A DNA stretch of 64,000 nucleotides from Atkinsonella hypoxylon (GCA_000729835.1 JFHB01000129.1:21329-85328); one strand, 5' to 3'; numbered from the stretch's first letter, positions 44,591 to 56,366 are shown. Notes: generated from the letters alone by a model not told the origin. A program made the numbers and translations.

Positions 44591-45450
44591 GCCTAGATCT
44601 GGTTCGGACAAATTGACGAACGAACGAGTCGAAGCTCCTGGCGCTTGGTGTCGAAGGGGATTGCTGCTTGGTGTATGGAATCCATGAAAGAATATTTTGG
44701 GAGGAAAAAAGAAATGGATGCGATAAGGAACAGGGGCTCCGATAAGGCCCGGAATGAAAAGAAAAAAAAAAAAAAACTCTAGGCATCTGCTGCGTAATAC
44801 GAACTCGACTCAAACAGTGAACGGCAATTGTGATTTACGTCTTTCATTTTATATCCTTTTTTTTATGCATTCTTGTAGGTGTGGTGCGAAAGGGACTGGA
44901 ATCGAAGCCTGGCATATATTGATTGACATTGAGACTAGGTGGCCATTGGAGCGCAGGTGAGCAGAAGTCTAAGCGTGAAGGCTCGCTCTACACAACAAAT
45001 TATGATCGACCAAGACCCAAAATTCATATCTGATAGTTATATAGAAAGCCATTTGTACTTACATACGTTGATGTTGACTTATAGCGCGCGTTGTATTGCC
45101 GAAACAGAAATACAAGCACAATGCCCCCCGCTCGCAGCAAAATTTAAAACAACGCTCGCTATGAACCTGCCAATACTCCGTATGTGTATGTATGTATTAT
45201 CGACGTCGGTTACGGTTAGCCAACCTAACTAACCCTGACCGCCTGATCTTGTCTCGTTGCCCCTCCTTTGGTTCACCCCCCTCCCCCCTTTTTGTTGGCC
45301 TGGTGTTCCCCGTCATCCATAATCCATCACCATCCCCCCGACATCTGGACTTCTCACCATTGTCCTGTCGTTAATTCGCGCCGAACCCCGTCCAGCAGCT
45401 CGGCATCCATCTGGCCTATTTCGTTTTTCTGTCTGCCTGCTCCACTCGAG
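44591..45450. promoter_or_regulatory. Divergent TIM54/COT-1 upstream region
   Basis: 860 bases between two start codons. The COT-1 side has a long C/T-rich leader (about 45255-45450) without an in-frame ATG, and one TACTCCGTA motif at 45174-45182. The TIM54 side has A/T-runs at about 44760-44776. The palindromic motif lies where a promoter would be, but its role is unknown. Confidence 0.4.
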
Positions 45451-45582
45451 ATGGATCTCAACGGCAATCGGCTGCATCTGAACTTCGGCAACAATGACCG
45501 CCTTCCAGCAAACGACCGAACCTACCCCACGACGCCGTCTACATTTCCGCAACCCGTCTCCTCAGCTCCCAATGCACAACAA

Positions 45583-45623
<41 letters not shown>

Positions 45624-47662
45624 ACCACAGGCTCCTGTCGGACTGCATCCGCAACAGCAGCAAGCATACGGTCCTGGATATGCGTTTCAGGGTTACTTTG
45701 CACAGCACGGTGCTGGCTATCCTGCTGGATATCCAGCCCAGGCTGTGAACAATGACTACGCCCACGCTCAGAACGGCTACTACCAGGCCCGTTCCAACAC
45801 TCCCGGCACCAATGACCCCAACACCGGTCTTGCTCATCAATTTTCTCATCAGAACCTAGGCGGTGCTACGCGGGCTGCGCCTCGAGGACCGTCACCTTCC
45901 CAGCGTCCGCGAACCGCTGGGAGCCAACCAGGAGGCCATTTCAATCACGCAAATGCACCCCCGTTGCCCGCTCAAGGCGCGCCGGCTGCAAATGAGTTTC
46001 AGGCCGCTCCAGAGAGAAATCCTGATCGCTACGGGCCCAATGCCAACAGCAATCAGAAAAAATGCTCACAGCTGGCCACCGACTTCTTCAAGGATAGTGT
46101 CAAGAGGGCGCGAGAGCGAAACCAGAGGTATGATGTCTCTGTCATGTAACTTTCTGTTATGAGTTGTACCTGGACCTGATCTCTACATCATGATTGCTTC
46201 TTGTGTTAGATCTTCTTTTGTGCTAACTCCCATCACCCACTAAACAGACAGAGCGAGCTTGAGCAAAAACTCCAAGATCCATCACAGAGTGCCGCTAGGA
46301 AAGAGCAACTGTGGTCAACAGCTGGTCGAAAGGAGGGTCAATATTTACGGTTTCTACGAACCAAGGACAAGCCTGAGAACTACAATACCATCAAAATTAT
46401 TGGCAAAGGTGCTTTTGGTGAAGTGAAGCTGGTGCAGAAGAAGGGTGATGGCAAGGTCTATGCCATGAAGTCATTAATCAAGACAGAAATGTTCAAGAAG
46501 GACCAGCTGGCGCACGTACGATCTGAGCGTGACATTCTGGCCGAATCTGACAGCCCTTGGGTTGTTAAACTTTACACCACGTTCCAGGATGCGTACTTCT
46601 TGTACATGTTGATGGAGTTCTTGCCAGGAGGTGATCTGATGACTATGCTCATCAAATACGAGATTTTTTCAGAAGATATTACCAGATTCTACATTGCCGA
46701 AATTGTCTTGGCTATTGAAGCCGTCCACAAATTGGGTTTCATACATCGGTTAGTCTTGCATTTTATCTCTTTTTGGCCCTCCTTGTTTTGCGCCGCCTGA
46801 AGCTAACGACAAGTCATAGTGATATCAAACCTGACAACATCCTGCTGGATCGAGGCGGTCACGTCAAGTTGACTGACTTTGGTCTCTCTACTGGCTTCCA
46901 CCGTCTCCACGATAACAATTACTACCAGCAGCTGCTACAGGGTCGTTCCAACCGGCCCCGTGATAGAAACTCTGTGGCAATTGATCAAATTAACCTTACC
47001 GTCAGCAACCGTTCGCAAATCAATGACTGGAGGCGGTCGAGAAGGCTTATGGCATACTCTACTGTTGGGACGCCTGATTATATTGCCCCTGAAATATTTA
47101 CCGGTCATGGTTATACATTCGACTGTGATTGGTGGTCCCTCGGCACCATTATGTTCGAATGCTTGGTTGGCTGGCCACCGTTCTGTGCCGAGGATAGCCA
47201 TGATACGTATCGCAAGATTGTGAACTGGCGACAGACCTTGTACTTCCCTGACGATATCACCCTGGGTGTCGAGGCAGAGAATCTGATCAGAAGGTAAGCT
47301 CGGCCAATTATCGTCCATAATATTCTCTACTAGATGGTCTGTTGCTGACTCAATTGGCTAGCATGGTTTGCAATACTGAGAATCGCCTTGGTCGTGGCGG
47401 TGCTCATGAGATCAAAAACCATCCATTCTTCCGTGGCGTGGAGTTTGAAAGCCTGCGTCGCATTCGAGCTCCCTTTGAGCCTCGTCTGACGTCCAATATC
47501 GATACGACTTACTTCCCTACTGACGAGATTGACCAGACAGATAATGCCACTGTCTTGAAGGCACAAGCACTGCAGCAGGGTCGCCAAACTGAGGAATCGC
47601 CCGAGATGAGCCTTCCATTCATAGGCTACACGTTCAAGCGATTCGACAACAATTTCCGATAG
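45451..47662 (+). CDS. cot-1: NDR/LATS-family protein kinase COT-1 (Cbk1/Orb6)
   Basis: Four exons (45451-46127, 46248-46748, 46820-47293, 47362-47662, all phase 2) give 650 residues. The N-terminus is Gln/Pro/Asn-rich with a 16-Gln run. An NDR-type N-terminal regulatory helix, which binds Mob2, precedes the kinase domain. That domain starts near 270: glycine loop GKGAFGEV, VYAMKSL, HRDIKPDN with Asp394, DFGL at 412-414, the long NDR activation segment with NNYYQQLLQG, the STVGTPDYIAPE phospho-loop (Ser473) and FECLVGWPPF. The hydrophobic motif PFIGYTFKRF carries Thr641. Such kinases control polarised hyphal growth and branching in Neurospora and relatives. Exon 2 ends within the Arg codon of HRD. 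It is divergent from TIM54 and convergent with SF3A2. Confidence 0.96.
45577..45624. repeat. Poly-Gln CAA/CAG tract in cot-1
   Basis: Sixteen consecutive CAA or CAG codons, largely alternating, lie in the disordered N-terminus of the COT-1 kinase. A second short Gln run follows 30 bases downstream. Confidence 0.95.
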
Positions 47663-48199
47663 ACGAAATACTATTTTGGCCCTCTTGCATCTGGACTGGA
47701 GCGGCATGCATGATGTGCTGGCAGCAATTCGATGAAAGAGATAGGGTGTATGGAAAGATGGACTTGGTGCAACTAGTGGGAGTGGGCAAGGCCCTTTGAG
47801 AGCTGGCAAAATGTGTTTTGCTGGCAAAGTCATCTACACATGAATAGGTCACTCGAACCAATCAACATAATTGCAATGTATAAGCCAGATCCTGACGAGA
47901 TGCGTAGTCGACGTTGGACAATCGCCAAGTCATCGACCGTCTACACTATAGTACAGTGTACCAATACAAATTGGGGTATATATCCATTTGGGTCCAGCTT
48001 TTGTGCCCCCCTGTTCAAACCAAACAAGCAATACGCCGAAGTTACCGTCCAACAGATGCTATTTTAGATACGAAGAAAAACAGAAGTCATCCATCCTTGT
48101 ACAGCCTCACGTAGTCATGATGAGTTGGCAAGCACACCCCAGGCACAAAGAGAGAGAGAGAGAGAGAGAGAGAAAAGAAAGAAAAAGGAACAAGAAACT
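47663..48199. other. Convergent 3' flank of cot-1 and SF3A2
   Basis: 537 bases between converging genes. It contains a (GA)n microsatellite at about 48149-48174, next to the SF3A2 stop. No coding frame of its own is seen. Confidence 0.5.
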
Positions 48200-48919
48200 T
48201 CACGCCCTCGTCGCCAATCCCGGCGCAGCATTAAACCTCTCCTCTCTCTCCGTCATAAACATGACCTGGATCCAAAACTCCTTCGCGTCGGGATCCCAGA
48301 AGCAAAACTGTCTCTCCCCCCTCTTGTCCAGCTCCCTCGCAGGAATCTTGAAGCCCACGGTCTCGTACGGCTCGGCAGCGACCAGCAGATACTGAAAGTT
48401 CTTGTCCGGGTCCTCGACCCGCTGGGCAAAGGCATTCATGACCTGCCACTTGGGCGCCATGTCGGCCCCGGCCTCGGGGTACTGCAGCTGGAAGAGCAGG
48501 CCCTGCTGACGGGTCACGGGGTCGCGAATCTTGGTGATCTTGTAGCCGGGGCGGCCTATCTTGACGGCGTTGCGCCTGGGCGCGCCGAAGCTGGCGGCCA
48601 CGCTGGCGGGCAGGCCGGTGGCGGGATCGATGTTCTGCTTGCCCTCTCGCTGCTCGCGGGCTGCGCGTCGGGCGAGGTTGGTCTGGTGCTTCTTGCCCTG
48701 GGTGTGGGCGAGGTAGGAGCCGTCGTTTTGGTGGACCGTCAGGCAGAGGCGGCATTCGAAGGAGCCGACGTGGTTCTTGAAGAAGTAGGGGTCTTTGTCC
48801 AGGTCGATGGTTTCGAGGGCGAGCTTGCGCAGGCGTTCGCGGCGGTCGGCGTTGGTTGCGGAGTGGGAGGCTACGCCGCCGCCTCCGAACTTGGAGCCTG
48901 CGCGGTTTTGGTAGTCCAT
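48200..48919 (-). CDS. PRP11: Splicing factor 3a subunit 2 (SF3A2/Prp11)
   Basis: An intronless 239-residue protein. It opens MDYQNRAGSKFGGGGVAS, the canonical SF3A2 start, followed by RRERLRKLALETIDLDKDPY. The U1-type/matrin zinc finger has Cys56, Cys59, His72 and His78 (ECRLC...YLAHTQGKKHQ). The conserved C-terminal domain contains GRPGYKITKIRDP, QGLLFQLQYPE, KWQVMNAFAQRVE and KRGERQFCFWDPD. SF3A2 is a core part of the U2 snRNP SF3a complex, needed for prespliceosome assembly. It lacks the long Pro-rich tail of the human protein, as usual in fungi. Codon use is very GC-rich compared with the surrounding flank. Confidence 0.95.
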   Translation of the reverse strand: MDYQNRAGSKFGGGGVASHSATNADRRERLRKLALETIDLDKDPYFFKNHVGSFECRLCLTVHQNDGSYLAHTQGKKHQTNLARRAAREQREGKQNIDPATGLPASVAASFGAPRRNAVKIGRPGYKITKIRDPVTRQQGLLFQLQYPEAGADMAPKWQVMNAFAQRVEDPDKNFQYLLVAAEPYETVGFKIPARELDKRGERQFCFWDPDAKEFWIQVMFMTEREERFNAAPGLATRA

Positions 48920-51900
48920 TGCGAAAAGCTCTGTTGAATATTTTGGGGGTTTTTTTTTTCTTCTTCTTTGGTTTCCTTTTGCCTTGTACGACTCTGGAAT
49001 GGAGGAGCTTTTTCTTGGTTGTGGTTGTGATGGGATGCGCTGGTGATGGGGTTGAGTTTGGGTGGAGAGTGAACCACAAAAAAAAAAAAAAGGGAAATGG
49101 ACGTTGCTGTTGACACTTGGGGAGGGCTTGGGAGGGTAGGTAGGTACCTGGTACCTAGTACCTGGTGTACCTGGTATGCAGGCGGCTTTCCGACGACTGC
49201 ACCGCTTTGCGACCCGTTGTTGTTTTCCTAGTGTTGATAACTATGGTTTATTCCAACAGAGAGGAATCATCGAATTGGATTGCATGTGTTTTGCCTTTTC
49301 CGCATTTTGGCCTTTGCATTGCGTGCCTTGCCGGCGCGACATGAGCAGAACCCAGATGCGAGCAGAAGCACAAGTCTCTTGATAACTGACAACACATTCC
49401 CGTGGGCTACGGCTCTGGTTTGTTCGTGCGTGCATATCAATCGGAGTCTGTTTCAAAGCAGAAATGGTTTGCGCAACAAATCCGCAAGCGTGATTGATCA
49501 TGTGCTTTACAACTCGGCTCGGAAGTATAGTTATCTATCTATCTACAGGGGGTAATTGCTACGGCGAGCCATTTCACAGGCAAATGTGAGATCCGGCACG
49601 CTCATCGATACGCTGGCCATACGAGCAGGCTACGTTGGCATCACATCTGTCGGTTTCTTGCAGACGAACTCTCCAGAACATGAGGAATCCCATTTCACCT
49701 CGATTCCGTGGCGGAGTCGTTCCTTTGTTTCGCTGGCTGCGGAAACGGCCGACGGCGTGTTCCCTGCTCAATGGGTCAAAACATGGACTGGAGGCAGATG
49801 GCTTTCAATTGCAGTTGAAGGAGCTGTTTCGATGAGGAAGGGTTCTCTGGATAGCAAGACGCGGGGTGATGCTGATATTGTAGACACGGCGGAAGCATTC
49901 GTAACGATGTAGTTCATGTCAGCTGCGCCTCTACGTGGTATTTTATTCGTTAGGACAAAGGTTCATTCTGCCAACATGGCAATCACTGAAGAATATGTAA
50001 CATGATGAGATGACATTCCATGGCCGAGCCAAATGCACAAGAGATTGTCCACGTGCCTTGTACTTATGGCTAGTTGTAACCCTGGATTGCGAAACTGCGG
50101 TTAGCGGTCCAGAGTATCTTGATATCCTGACATCCTTGCGTGAGCTTTCTTATCAAAGTCTGATTATAAATTACGGCAGATGTGTAACTACATGATAGAC
50201 AGATTATCGAATGATCCAATACTTACACCTCCACTGAAAGGCTGGAAAAAGCTACCAGGTCGAGCACAAAAAATAACATAACGCGTCGGACGTCAGTTCC
50301 TTCTGACGAACAAATAACTACCGCCTTGCCATGTCTGACGCCTAGACATGTCCTGCGCTCGAAGAAGCAGGGCTTACAAACCAGATTGCCGAATTTTCTT
50401 CGTACGGGGATGCCTCATCTGGCCTAATAATGGCCGTAGGAAGCCGTCTTAGGCGTGGTGATGTAGGTAGATTAGTCCTTACTCCTTCAGCTCGATGCTC
50501 GCCCAATGCTACTTAGCTAGGCAGAACTGCGTGAAGAAGGAAGCAAGGCAGCCAAATGACCAAGAGCAAGTGATAGTTGCAACGATGACGTAGCGTTCTT
50601 CACTCGCGAGATCGCCAAGACCTATTCATTAATAACGCTGTCACCTCTCAGAAATGCTCTGGCTCGATTGGCACTAGTTGTAATAGTGGCAGTCTACATA
50701 AATTGACACCTTGTCTGCATTGCGTGGCCAAGCTACCTAACCTGGGAATATATTAGAACCGCTTACGCCATCCGAAAAGAGAAAGAGGTGCGGTCCAACC
50801 AATGTGTGCGTGCACAGCTAGTGGCCTCCAACGGAGCATCTTCATTCACGGTGATGTTCAAAGACGCCGGAGATTACCTTCAATAAATCCGATGTCATCG
50901 AATTCAACTCAAGTCGAACAGGCTGACTGAGGATACAAAGTTTCGTGTCTATCAACGCCCATTCTTCACGCATTGCGCATTGCGGGCTTTCCACTTCTCT
51001 CTTTGACGCCGATAAGACTGCGTTTGCTGATGATCCTCAAGTACTTCCAGCGCCAGGCCGGGCGGAGGATACCTTGATAGCCGAAATTATCAAACCGTAC
51101 CGAGTGCCGTCAATCTAGTATGATACATCATCCGTAAAGTCTGTCGTACCGGTACGTAAAAGCAGTGTTATAGGCGCCAGATAAAATTAAACTTCCAAGA
51201 CCTGCATCAAAAACGATTAATGACTCGGTCGACCGTTCTTCGTGGTCACGAGGAATGCTAATTCTGGTCATGGTTCCTCCCCCCCCCCTGCCTCAAGGTA
51301 GGTTATCGTACACATGTATGTAGTTGTATTTCGCAATGTATAGGTGAGCACTGAATCTGCAAGAGATAGAACCATGTATTGTCTTGGGATCCCAGTGGAA
51401 TGCGTTCTGGCAATCTCGGTCTCGTCTTTTGGACCAGGCCTTCGTGATATACCCGCCTTTGGCATCCGGCGTGAACCTGTAACAGAATGCCAACTGCCAC
51501 TCTCACTGTCCATAAGATGGTCAATGCCATCCCGCCTCCTACGGCCCGCGCGGGAACGACTTGAAGATTAATCAGAGGGTTTAGTCTGATCGATAAGAAG
51601 CTTTGCCGACCCTATGCTTCTTTCACACACGGAGACAGACAGTCTTCATGATGGGTCCCACAACCTAATGCCCTCGTAAGAGCCCGTCACGCGATTCAAT
51701 CACCCGTGCCGTCCAATTTTAGATGTTCATTTTGCCCCCGGGGAAGGGAAGGGGAAGGTCGGTTGTCCTGAAAGCCTGGCTTCCCCTTTCCCTCGATAAA
51801 ACACCCAGCCCTGCTGTTATCACCGAGGCTGAAGCTTAAGTAAATGCATTGATTCCGTTTTCGTATTCCCTCCGCTGCTTTAGCACGTGCCGTTGTGGCA

Positions 51901-52073
51901 TTGTTCCTGGTCCCTTGCAGCTCGGACGAACCGATAAGGACTGGCGCGCTGTATGACGTGTCGTGCACTAAGGAAAAGGAAAAGCGGTGAATGATTGATT
52001 GGCTCGATCTCGGTGCAGGGCATGAAGCGAGAGTTGAAAGTCCGAATTGTAACCCCGGGCTTGTCTTAGCTCT

Positions 52074-52115
52074 CTCTCTCTCTCTCTCTCTGTCTCTCTT
52101 TTTTTTTTTTTTTTG
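52074..52115. repeat. CT dinucleotide array with T-run
   Basis: (CT)n of about ten units, interrupted once by G, then a run of about 17 T. On the minus strand it reads as a long purine tract. Confidence 0.9.
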
Positions 52116-52336
52116 CACAAGATTAGGGACCAAGTTTGCTTCGCGGCCTTCCCCGCGTTCAGACAACCGACCTGGCCCATGCATGCTGTGGGTCTCTGTG
52201 GCGTAAAGCTGTTCTTCTGATTAGCCTACTATGGGCCTACTAGGGCTTCGACATACCAGGATTTAATAATTTCTTAGCTAGGTCTCAACACCCCCCCGTA
52301 TGATCCTATGTATGCACTCCGTATGATCGTATGTAC

Positions 52337-52430
52337 GTACACAGGTACACAGGTACACAGGTACACAGGTACACAGGTACACAGGTACACAGGTACACAG
52401 GTACACAGGTACTCAGGTACTCAGGTACTC
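52337..52430. repeat. 8-bp minisatellite (ACACAGGT)n
   Basis: About nine perfect copies of ACACAGGT, followed by three copies of the variant ACTCAGGT. Because 8 is not a multiple of 3, all frames are open and produce an 8-residue Tyr-Thr-Gly-Thr-Gln-Val-His-Arg periodicity. The resulting 111-codon open frame is an artefact. Confidence 0.97.
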
Positions 52431-52442
52431 AATGCACAATGC

Positions 52443-52472
52443 GCGCACGGCACGCACGGCACGCACGGCACG
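52443..52472. repeat. 9-bp GC-rich tandem repeat (GCACGGCAC)
   Basis: Three copies of a 9-bp unit lie directly after the 8-bp minisatellite, then degenerate CGCAAG units. The two arrays together make about 160 bp of tandem DNA. Confidence 0.85.
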
Positions 52473-53210
52473 TAAGCGCAAGCGCAAGTGCAGGTGCGAG
52501 TGCAGCAGCTGCATCATACGTACATATCCGCTGTCGTTTGTCTCGGAATGGTCTTGATACCACTAAAGATGGAATGCGGGCCCCAAATCTTAAAACGGTG
52601 CATAATCTCAAACTTGCTCGGGTAATATCGGACCAGAATGAATATACGGTCGGCCAGATACCATAGGTACCTCCTAGCCATACCCATGTACATGCGTGAA
52701 CTAGCCCAGATGCTTTCCTCCCCAAGCTGCAGGGGCGAGGCGGTGCGTACTGAGGTGCTCGGATTGATTGACGAACAATCAAGCAGGCATACCGTGCAGC
52801 TATTCCCCATTCCCCCCACTTAGTCTGACTTAAAGTTCAGGTCTGGCAATTAGCCATGAATATGGAGCCCAACAAATTATAAAGCAACCGCCAGAGGCTT
52901 TCCTGAAAATTTTCGAGAGAGCAGATGTGAGCCAAGACTGTTCTGTTCGTCTTCGTAGCCGCATGTGGTCGATCGGGAGAACTAGAATTGCGAACATGGC
53001 TGCTTAGTCTGTACATGCTTCTCGTTGCAGTGGGGAGCTGAGACGTGACACCTTTGCGCCGCAAGCCAGCCTGTTGCGGTCTGGTGGGCTAAGAATAGGA
53101 TGGACAGCACCGTAAGCAAATGCTAGCTATTGTCTGGTGCTATTGTACTCCGCATCTGCGACCACATGAAATGTTGTGGCTATCCTTGATCGAGGCGACC
53201 TGATTTGCGA

Positions 53211-53245
53211 GGCGCATGTGGCATGTGGCATGTGGCATGTGGCAT
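53211..53245. repeat. (GCATGTG)n 7-bp tandem repeat
   Basis: Five near-perfect copies of GCATGTG, interrupted by nothing and ending in GCATGG. Confidence 0.9.
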
Positions 53246-54341
53246 GGTGCCTGGTTCCTGGTTCTTAGCACCTTGGATGTTAGTTCGGGCCGAGGGTGTA
53301 GCGAGCTGTTAGCAATTGAATTCAATCAAGGTGTGAGTGGGCTGGGTAAGAAAGTGTCTGGTCCCATGGCGTCGAGCCCATGAACGGTGAACGGTTGCTC
53401 ATTCCAGCATCTCGGACACAATATGCGATTGTGTCTTTGACAATAGGTTGCGGAAAGCGGCAAGATGTGTGCGTCTGTTGTAATATGAGGCGCAAAGACT
53501 CTGTGATTCCGAGACCAAGGAGGCAAACACGCGAGATGCCCGGGGAATGATTGCAGTTACAGTGTCGAGGAATGCTATAACTATGATTGATGCGCAAGGA
53601 AAGTCGAGATTTCTGTCCGGTAATGGCAGCTTTGATCTGATCTGACGCAACCTGGTGCAACCTGGTGCGCGTCGCGCCTGCCCCGTCGGTTCAATAACAA
53701 ATTGTACTCCGTAGACACGATGTAGTTAGTGTAGTGTAGTGGCTGCTCTGCGCCCTGTCGTCCATGTCATCGGATCACAGCAGCCTCCCATATCTTCCTA
53801 AGCCATTTGATCTTTTTGATCCTTTTTGTCACTTCTGACAGCCAGTTAGGGCAGGATGCCACCAAATACAAGACCCTGCACGGTTCCCGTTCTTGCATTA
53901 ACGTTGTTTAGAGAGAAGGAACGTGGACACTCGATACCCTCCCTCCCTAGCTTTAGGTACCTAGGTAGGTACTTATGATCTGCTATCTTTCAATGCGGGG
54001 TATCGGAGCATCTTCTGGAGAATTGGCCCGATGTGTTGTCAGAGTTGCTATGTGAATGAAGTACGGAGTGATGGCGTGCAGTAATAGCATCGCACAATGC
54101 AGCTTCTATGCAGTACATGTCAAGCATTATTACAAGTAAAGTAGTCCATTCATTGTCCTGAAGCCATCACACTCAGTATGTGCAGCACTGTAACTATTCC
54201 GTAAGCACCTCCAGAACCGCAATCTGTGGTCATCATCGATGTTTCCGACACATCATGCCGACCACCCCATCGTCCTATATATAATACCCCTGTCTCTCTC
54301 TCTGTCTTGCCCTCGATAGTCACCCGGTCGGTCTAGTCCGT

Positions 54342-54371
54342 TGTATGTATTCCGTATTCCGTATTCCGTAT
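54342..54371. repeat. (TATTCCG)n 7-bp repeat
   Basis: Three copies of TATTCCG flanked by TATGTAT. The unit resembles the dispersed TACTCCGTA motif and may be an expanded derivative. Confidence 0.8.
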
Positions 54372-55143
54372 GTATTAACCCCCCGCACATCCCACTCACT
54401 TATTCACATCCTGGTTCTCTTGCTGTCCACATGACATGATGCAGTAGTTAGTAGTTAACTCATTGGCTCTCTCTATGCACATTCGTTATTCGTTAGCGGC
54501 TTGTTGTTTGATCAGCTTTGCACACCGTTCCCAGTTAAGCCATTAGCGTAGCGTACGGAATATATAGTTAGCATCTCCCTCCCCTCGTCTTCTACTTCGA
54601 TACCTGCCCAAACCTGCTACCGCAGGGCGTGTGTCCCTCGTGACAGCTTCCGTGCCTTCAAGTGGTCTTCGATAACCAGTCTGTCCTGTGATAGCTACAT
54701 AAACGGGCTGATTTGCAATACACGGCGTCTGTGGGTGGACATGCAAAGAACTTGTAAGTTGGCATATTACGTGCGCGAGCCAGGCCCAGACATACGACGC
54801 CAGTGATATTAGAAGAAGATACGGGAGCTGATGCGAATCATGTATAGGATCCAAATTTCGATTCGATTCTGACTTTGTCTTCATCACAGGTGGCTCATTC
54901 TCATTCTCATGATGCTCATCAAAATCACAACCACATGACAACCTTCCTAGCCGAACAACGACCACATCCACTGGCTCGATCCAATCGTTTGCTGCAGTAT
55001 CTATTTCAACCACAGTCGTTAGCTTTGCAGCCATGTTTATTTCGTCACATGTGACAAGAAGGAAAAGAAACCAAAGAAACAATCTAGGCTCAGTCGAGAT
55101 AGCAAGGGCCAGCCAGTCAGCCTCGACAGCACGACGGACCAAG

Positions 55144-55932
55144 ATGGAAGGCCAAGCATCCGCACGGCATCTTATCATCATCTTGACCACCATCATTCCA
55201 TGTATCTTGCTCATCGCTATCATGGCTCTACTATGCTGTCGGACACAACGGCGGAGAGCAAGACCTTTTCTGCGAGGCATCACGCCAATCGACGATGAAG
55301 AGATTCAGTCATGGAAGATAGACCGAAGAGTCAGCGAGAAGCCATCCGAGCATGAGTCCACGCGCGATCACCGATCGCGAGCAGGGAGCTATCATGGTCA
55401 CCGGCCGAGTGCCTCGATAGGTTCGATTCAAAAGCCACCCAGCGTCATTATATATCAAAATCCTTCACAATGCACTTCGCGCTCATCCGAGGACCGGTCC
55501 ATGATGCCATTCACATCGAGTCAAGACAGCATGGATCTGCCACCAGTTCCGGTGCTTGCTCGGGCACCTAACTCTAGACCAGGTCTAACCGACGAGACAG
55601 TTCAAGGAGAAGATGCATTCATTGCACAGCCAAAGCGTCAGACAGCGCGCCTAGCCAAGTCACCAGCTTCTCCCAGACATGCTCGGTCCAAGAGCACACG
55701 AGCTGCAATATCACCTCGTGATGCTTGGTATGGACAGAGCATCAACTGTCAACAACCTCCCCGGCGCTCAGCCGATACGTTCATTCTTGCAACACACATG
55801 GCCTTTAAAGGTGCGCAGTCGTCGTCACCTTGTACACCTCCGCAGGGATCCATGGACGAAGAAATCTGGCTCGGTGGCCTTTCTCCTCGTCCCTTGATAC
55901 ACAAGTCAGAAATCGGCCGAGCTATAGGCTGA
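55144..55932 (+). CDS. Single-pass membrane hypothetical protein
   Basis: 262 residues from the ATG at 55144. A hydrophobic helix at about residues 9-31 (HLIIILTTIIPCILLIAIMALLCC in part) is followed by a strongly basic RTQRRRARPF stretch. By the positive-inside rule this places the long C-terminal part in the cytosol (type III, inferred). The rest is Ser/Pro/Arg-rich with short conserved-looking pieces (GITPIDDEEIQSW, KPPSVIIYQNPS, SMDEEIWLGG). I do not recognise a family. An in-frame ATG 111 bases upstream (55033) would add 37 basic residues. I prefer 55144 because of its A at -3 and G at +4 and because the upstream segment looks unlike protein. It could be a cell-surface sensor or septal/plasma-membrane adaptor, but nothing proves that. 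Confidence 0.6.
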   Translation: MEGQASARHLIIILTTIIPCILLIAIMALLCCRTQRRRARPFLRGITPIDDEEIQSWKIDRRVSEKPSEHESTRDHRSRAGSYHGHRPSASIGSIQKPPSVIIYQNPSQCTSRSSEDRSMMPFTSSQDSMDLPPVPVLARAPNSRPGLTDETVQGEDAFIAQPKRQTARLAKSPASPRHARSKSTRAAISPRDAWYGQSINCQQPPRRSADTFILATHMAFKGAQSSSPCTPPQGSMDEEIWLGGLSPRPLIHKSEIGRAIG

Positions 55933-56366
55933 AGTAGTCGCCTATTGCTGAATATGTCTTAGACATGTTTTTCCTAACTTTAGGAAAGCACTTGGGGACT
56001 ATCCAGACAGACGTCTGATCTCTGATCCAATCTCCAAACCCTGCCACCAATACCTACCTATTCTTGCTGCAAGACCAGGAGATGGGTTGATTGGATGGGT
56101 TGATTGGATGTGGACCAACGAGGGTTTCATAAACGGGCAAGGGTCCGGAATCGGAACACAGCCTCGGCACAACCCATGCTCCAACCCGGCAATTCGCAAA
56201 TCGAAGTGCTTATCTTTGTCACTTATGACAAGAACGAAGCAGTTACAGCATATGCTACGGAATAAACTAGCTGAGGCATCATCATCAGCAGGGGCGCCGC
56301 AAGACGAGGAACCCTGTTCAAGTACTTATGGTACAGCACCATGGGGTCAATGCCAAACATAGATTC

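Larger units (their letters stand above)
48920..55143. other. 6-kb gene-poor, repeat-rich stretch
   Basis: No recognised gene on either strand. It holds degenerate TACCTGG/TACCTAG elements (49135-49180), a CT microsatellite and an 8-bp minisatellite. It also holds a 9-bp GC-rich array, a 7-bp GCATGTG array and a TATTCCG array. Exact dispersed motifs occur at 53705 (TACTCCGTA) and 53958 (TACCTAGGTA). Frames at about 49556-49912 (plus), 51303-51530 (minus) and 54543-55283 (minus) were examined and not accepted. Promoter sequence for SF3A2 (minus) and for the gene at 55144 (plus) must lie at the two ends. Confidence 0.5.

Noticed and set aside
48231..49079. A 282-codon minus-strand frame overlapping SF3A2
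   Set aside because: It is an out-of-frame shadow of the GC-rich SF3A2 gene, Arg/Pro-rich, with no motif of its own.
49556..49912. A 118-codon plus-strand frame after SF3A2
   Set aside because: It begins at TTG, overlaps equally long frames on both strands, and has no recognisable motif, signal peptide or splice partner.
52331..52666. A 111-codon frame with a Tyr-Thr-Gly-Thr-Gln-Val-His-Arg repeat
   Set aside because: It is the translation of an 8-bp minisatellite that is stop-free in every frame.
54543..55283. A 247-codon minus-strand frame overlapping the membrane-protein gene at 55144
   Set aside because: Its first part is the antisense of the membrane-protein coding region and the rest lacks conserved features. 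The plus-strand reading has a membrane helix and a better composition.
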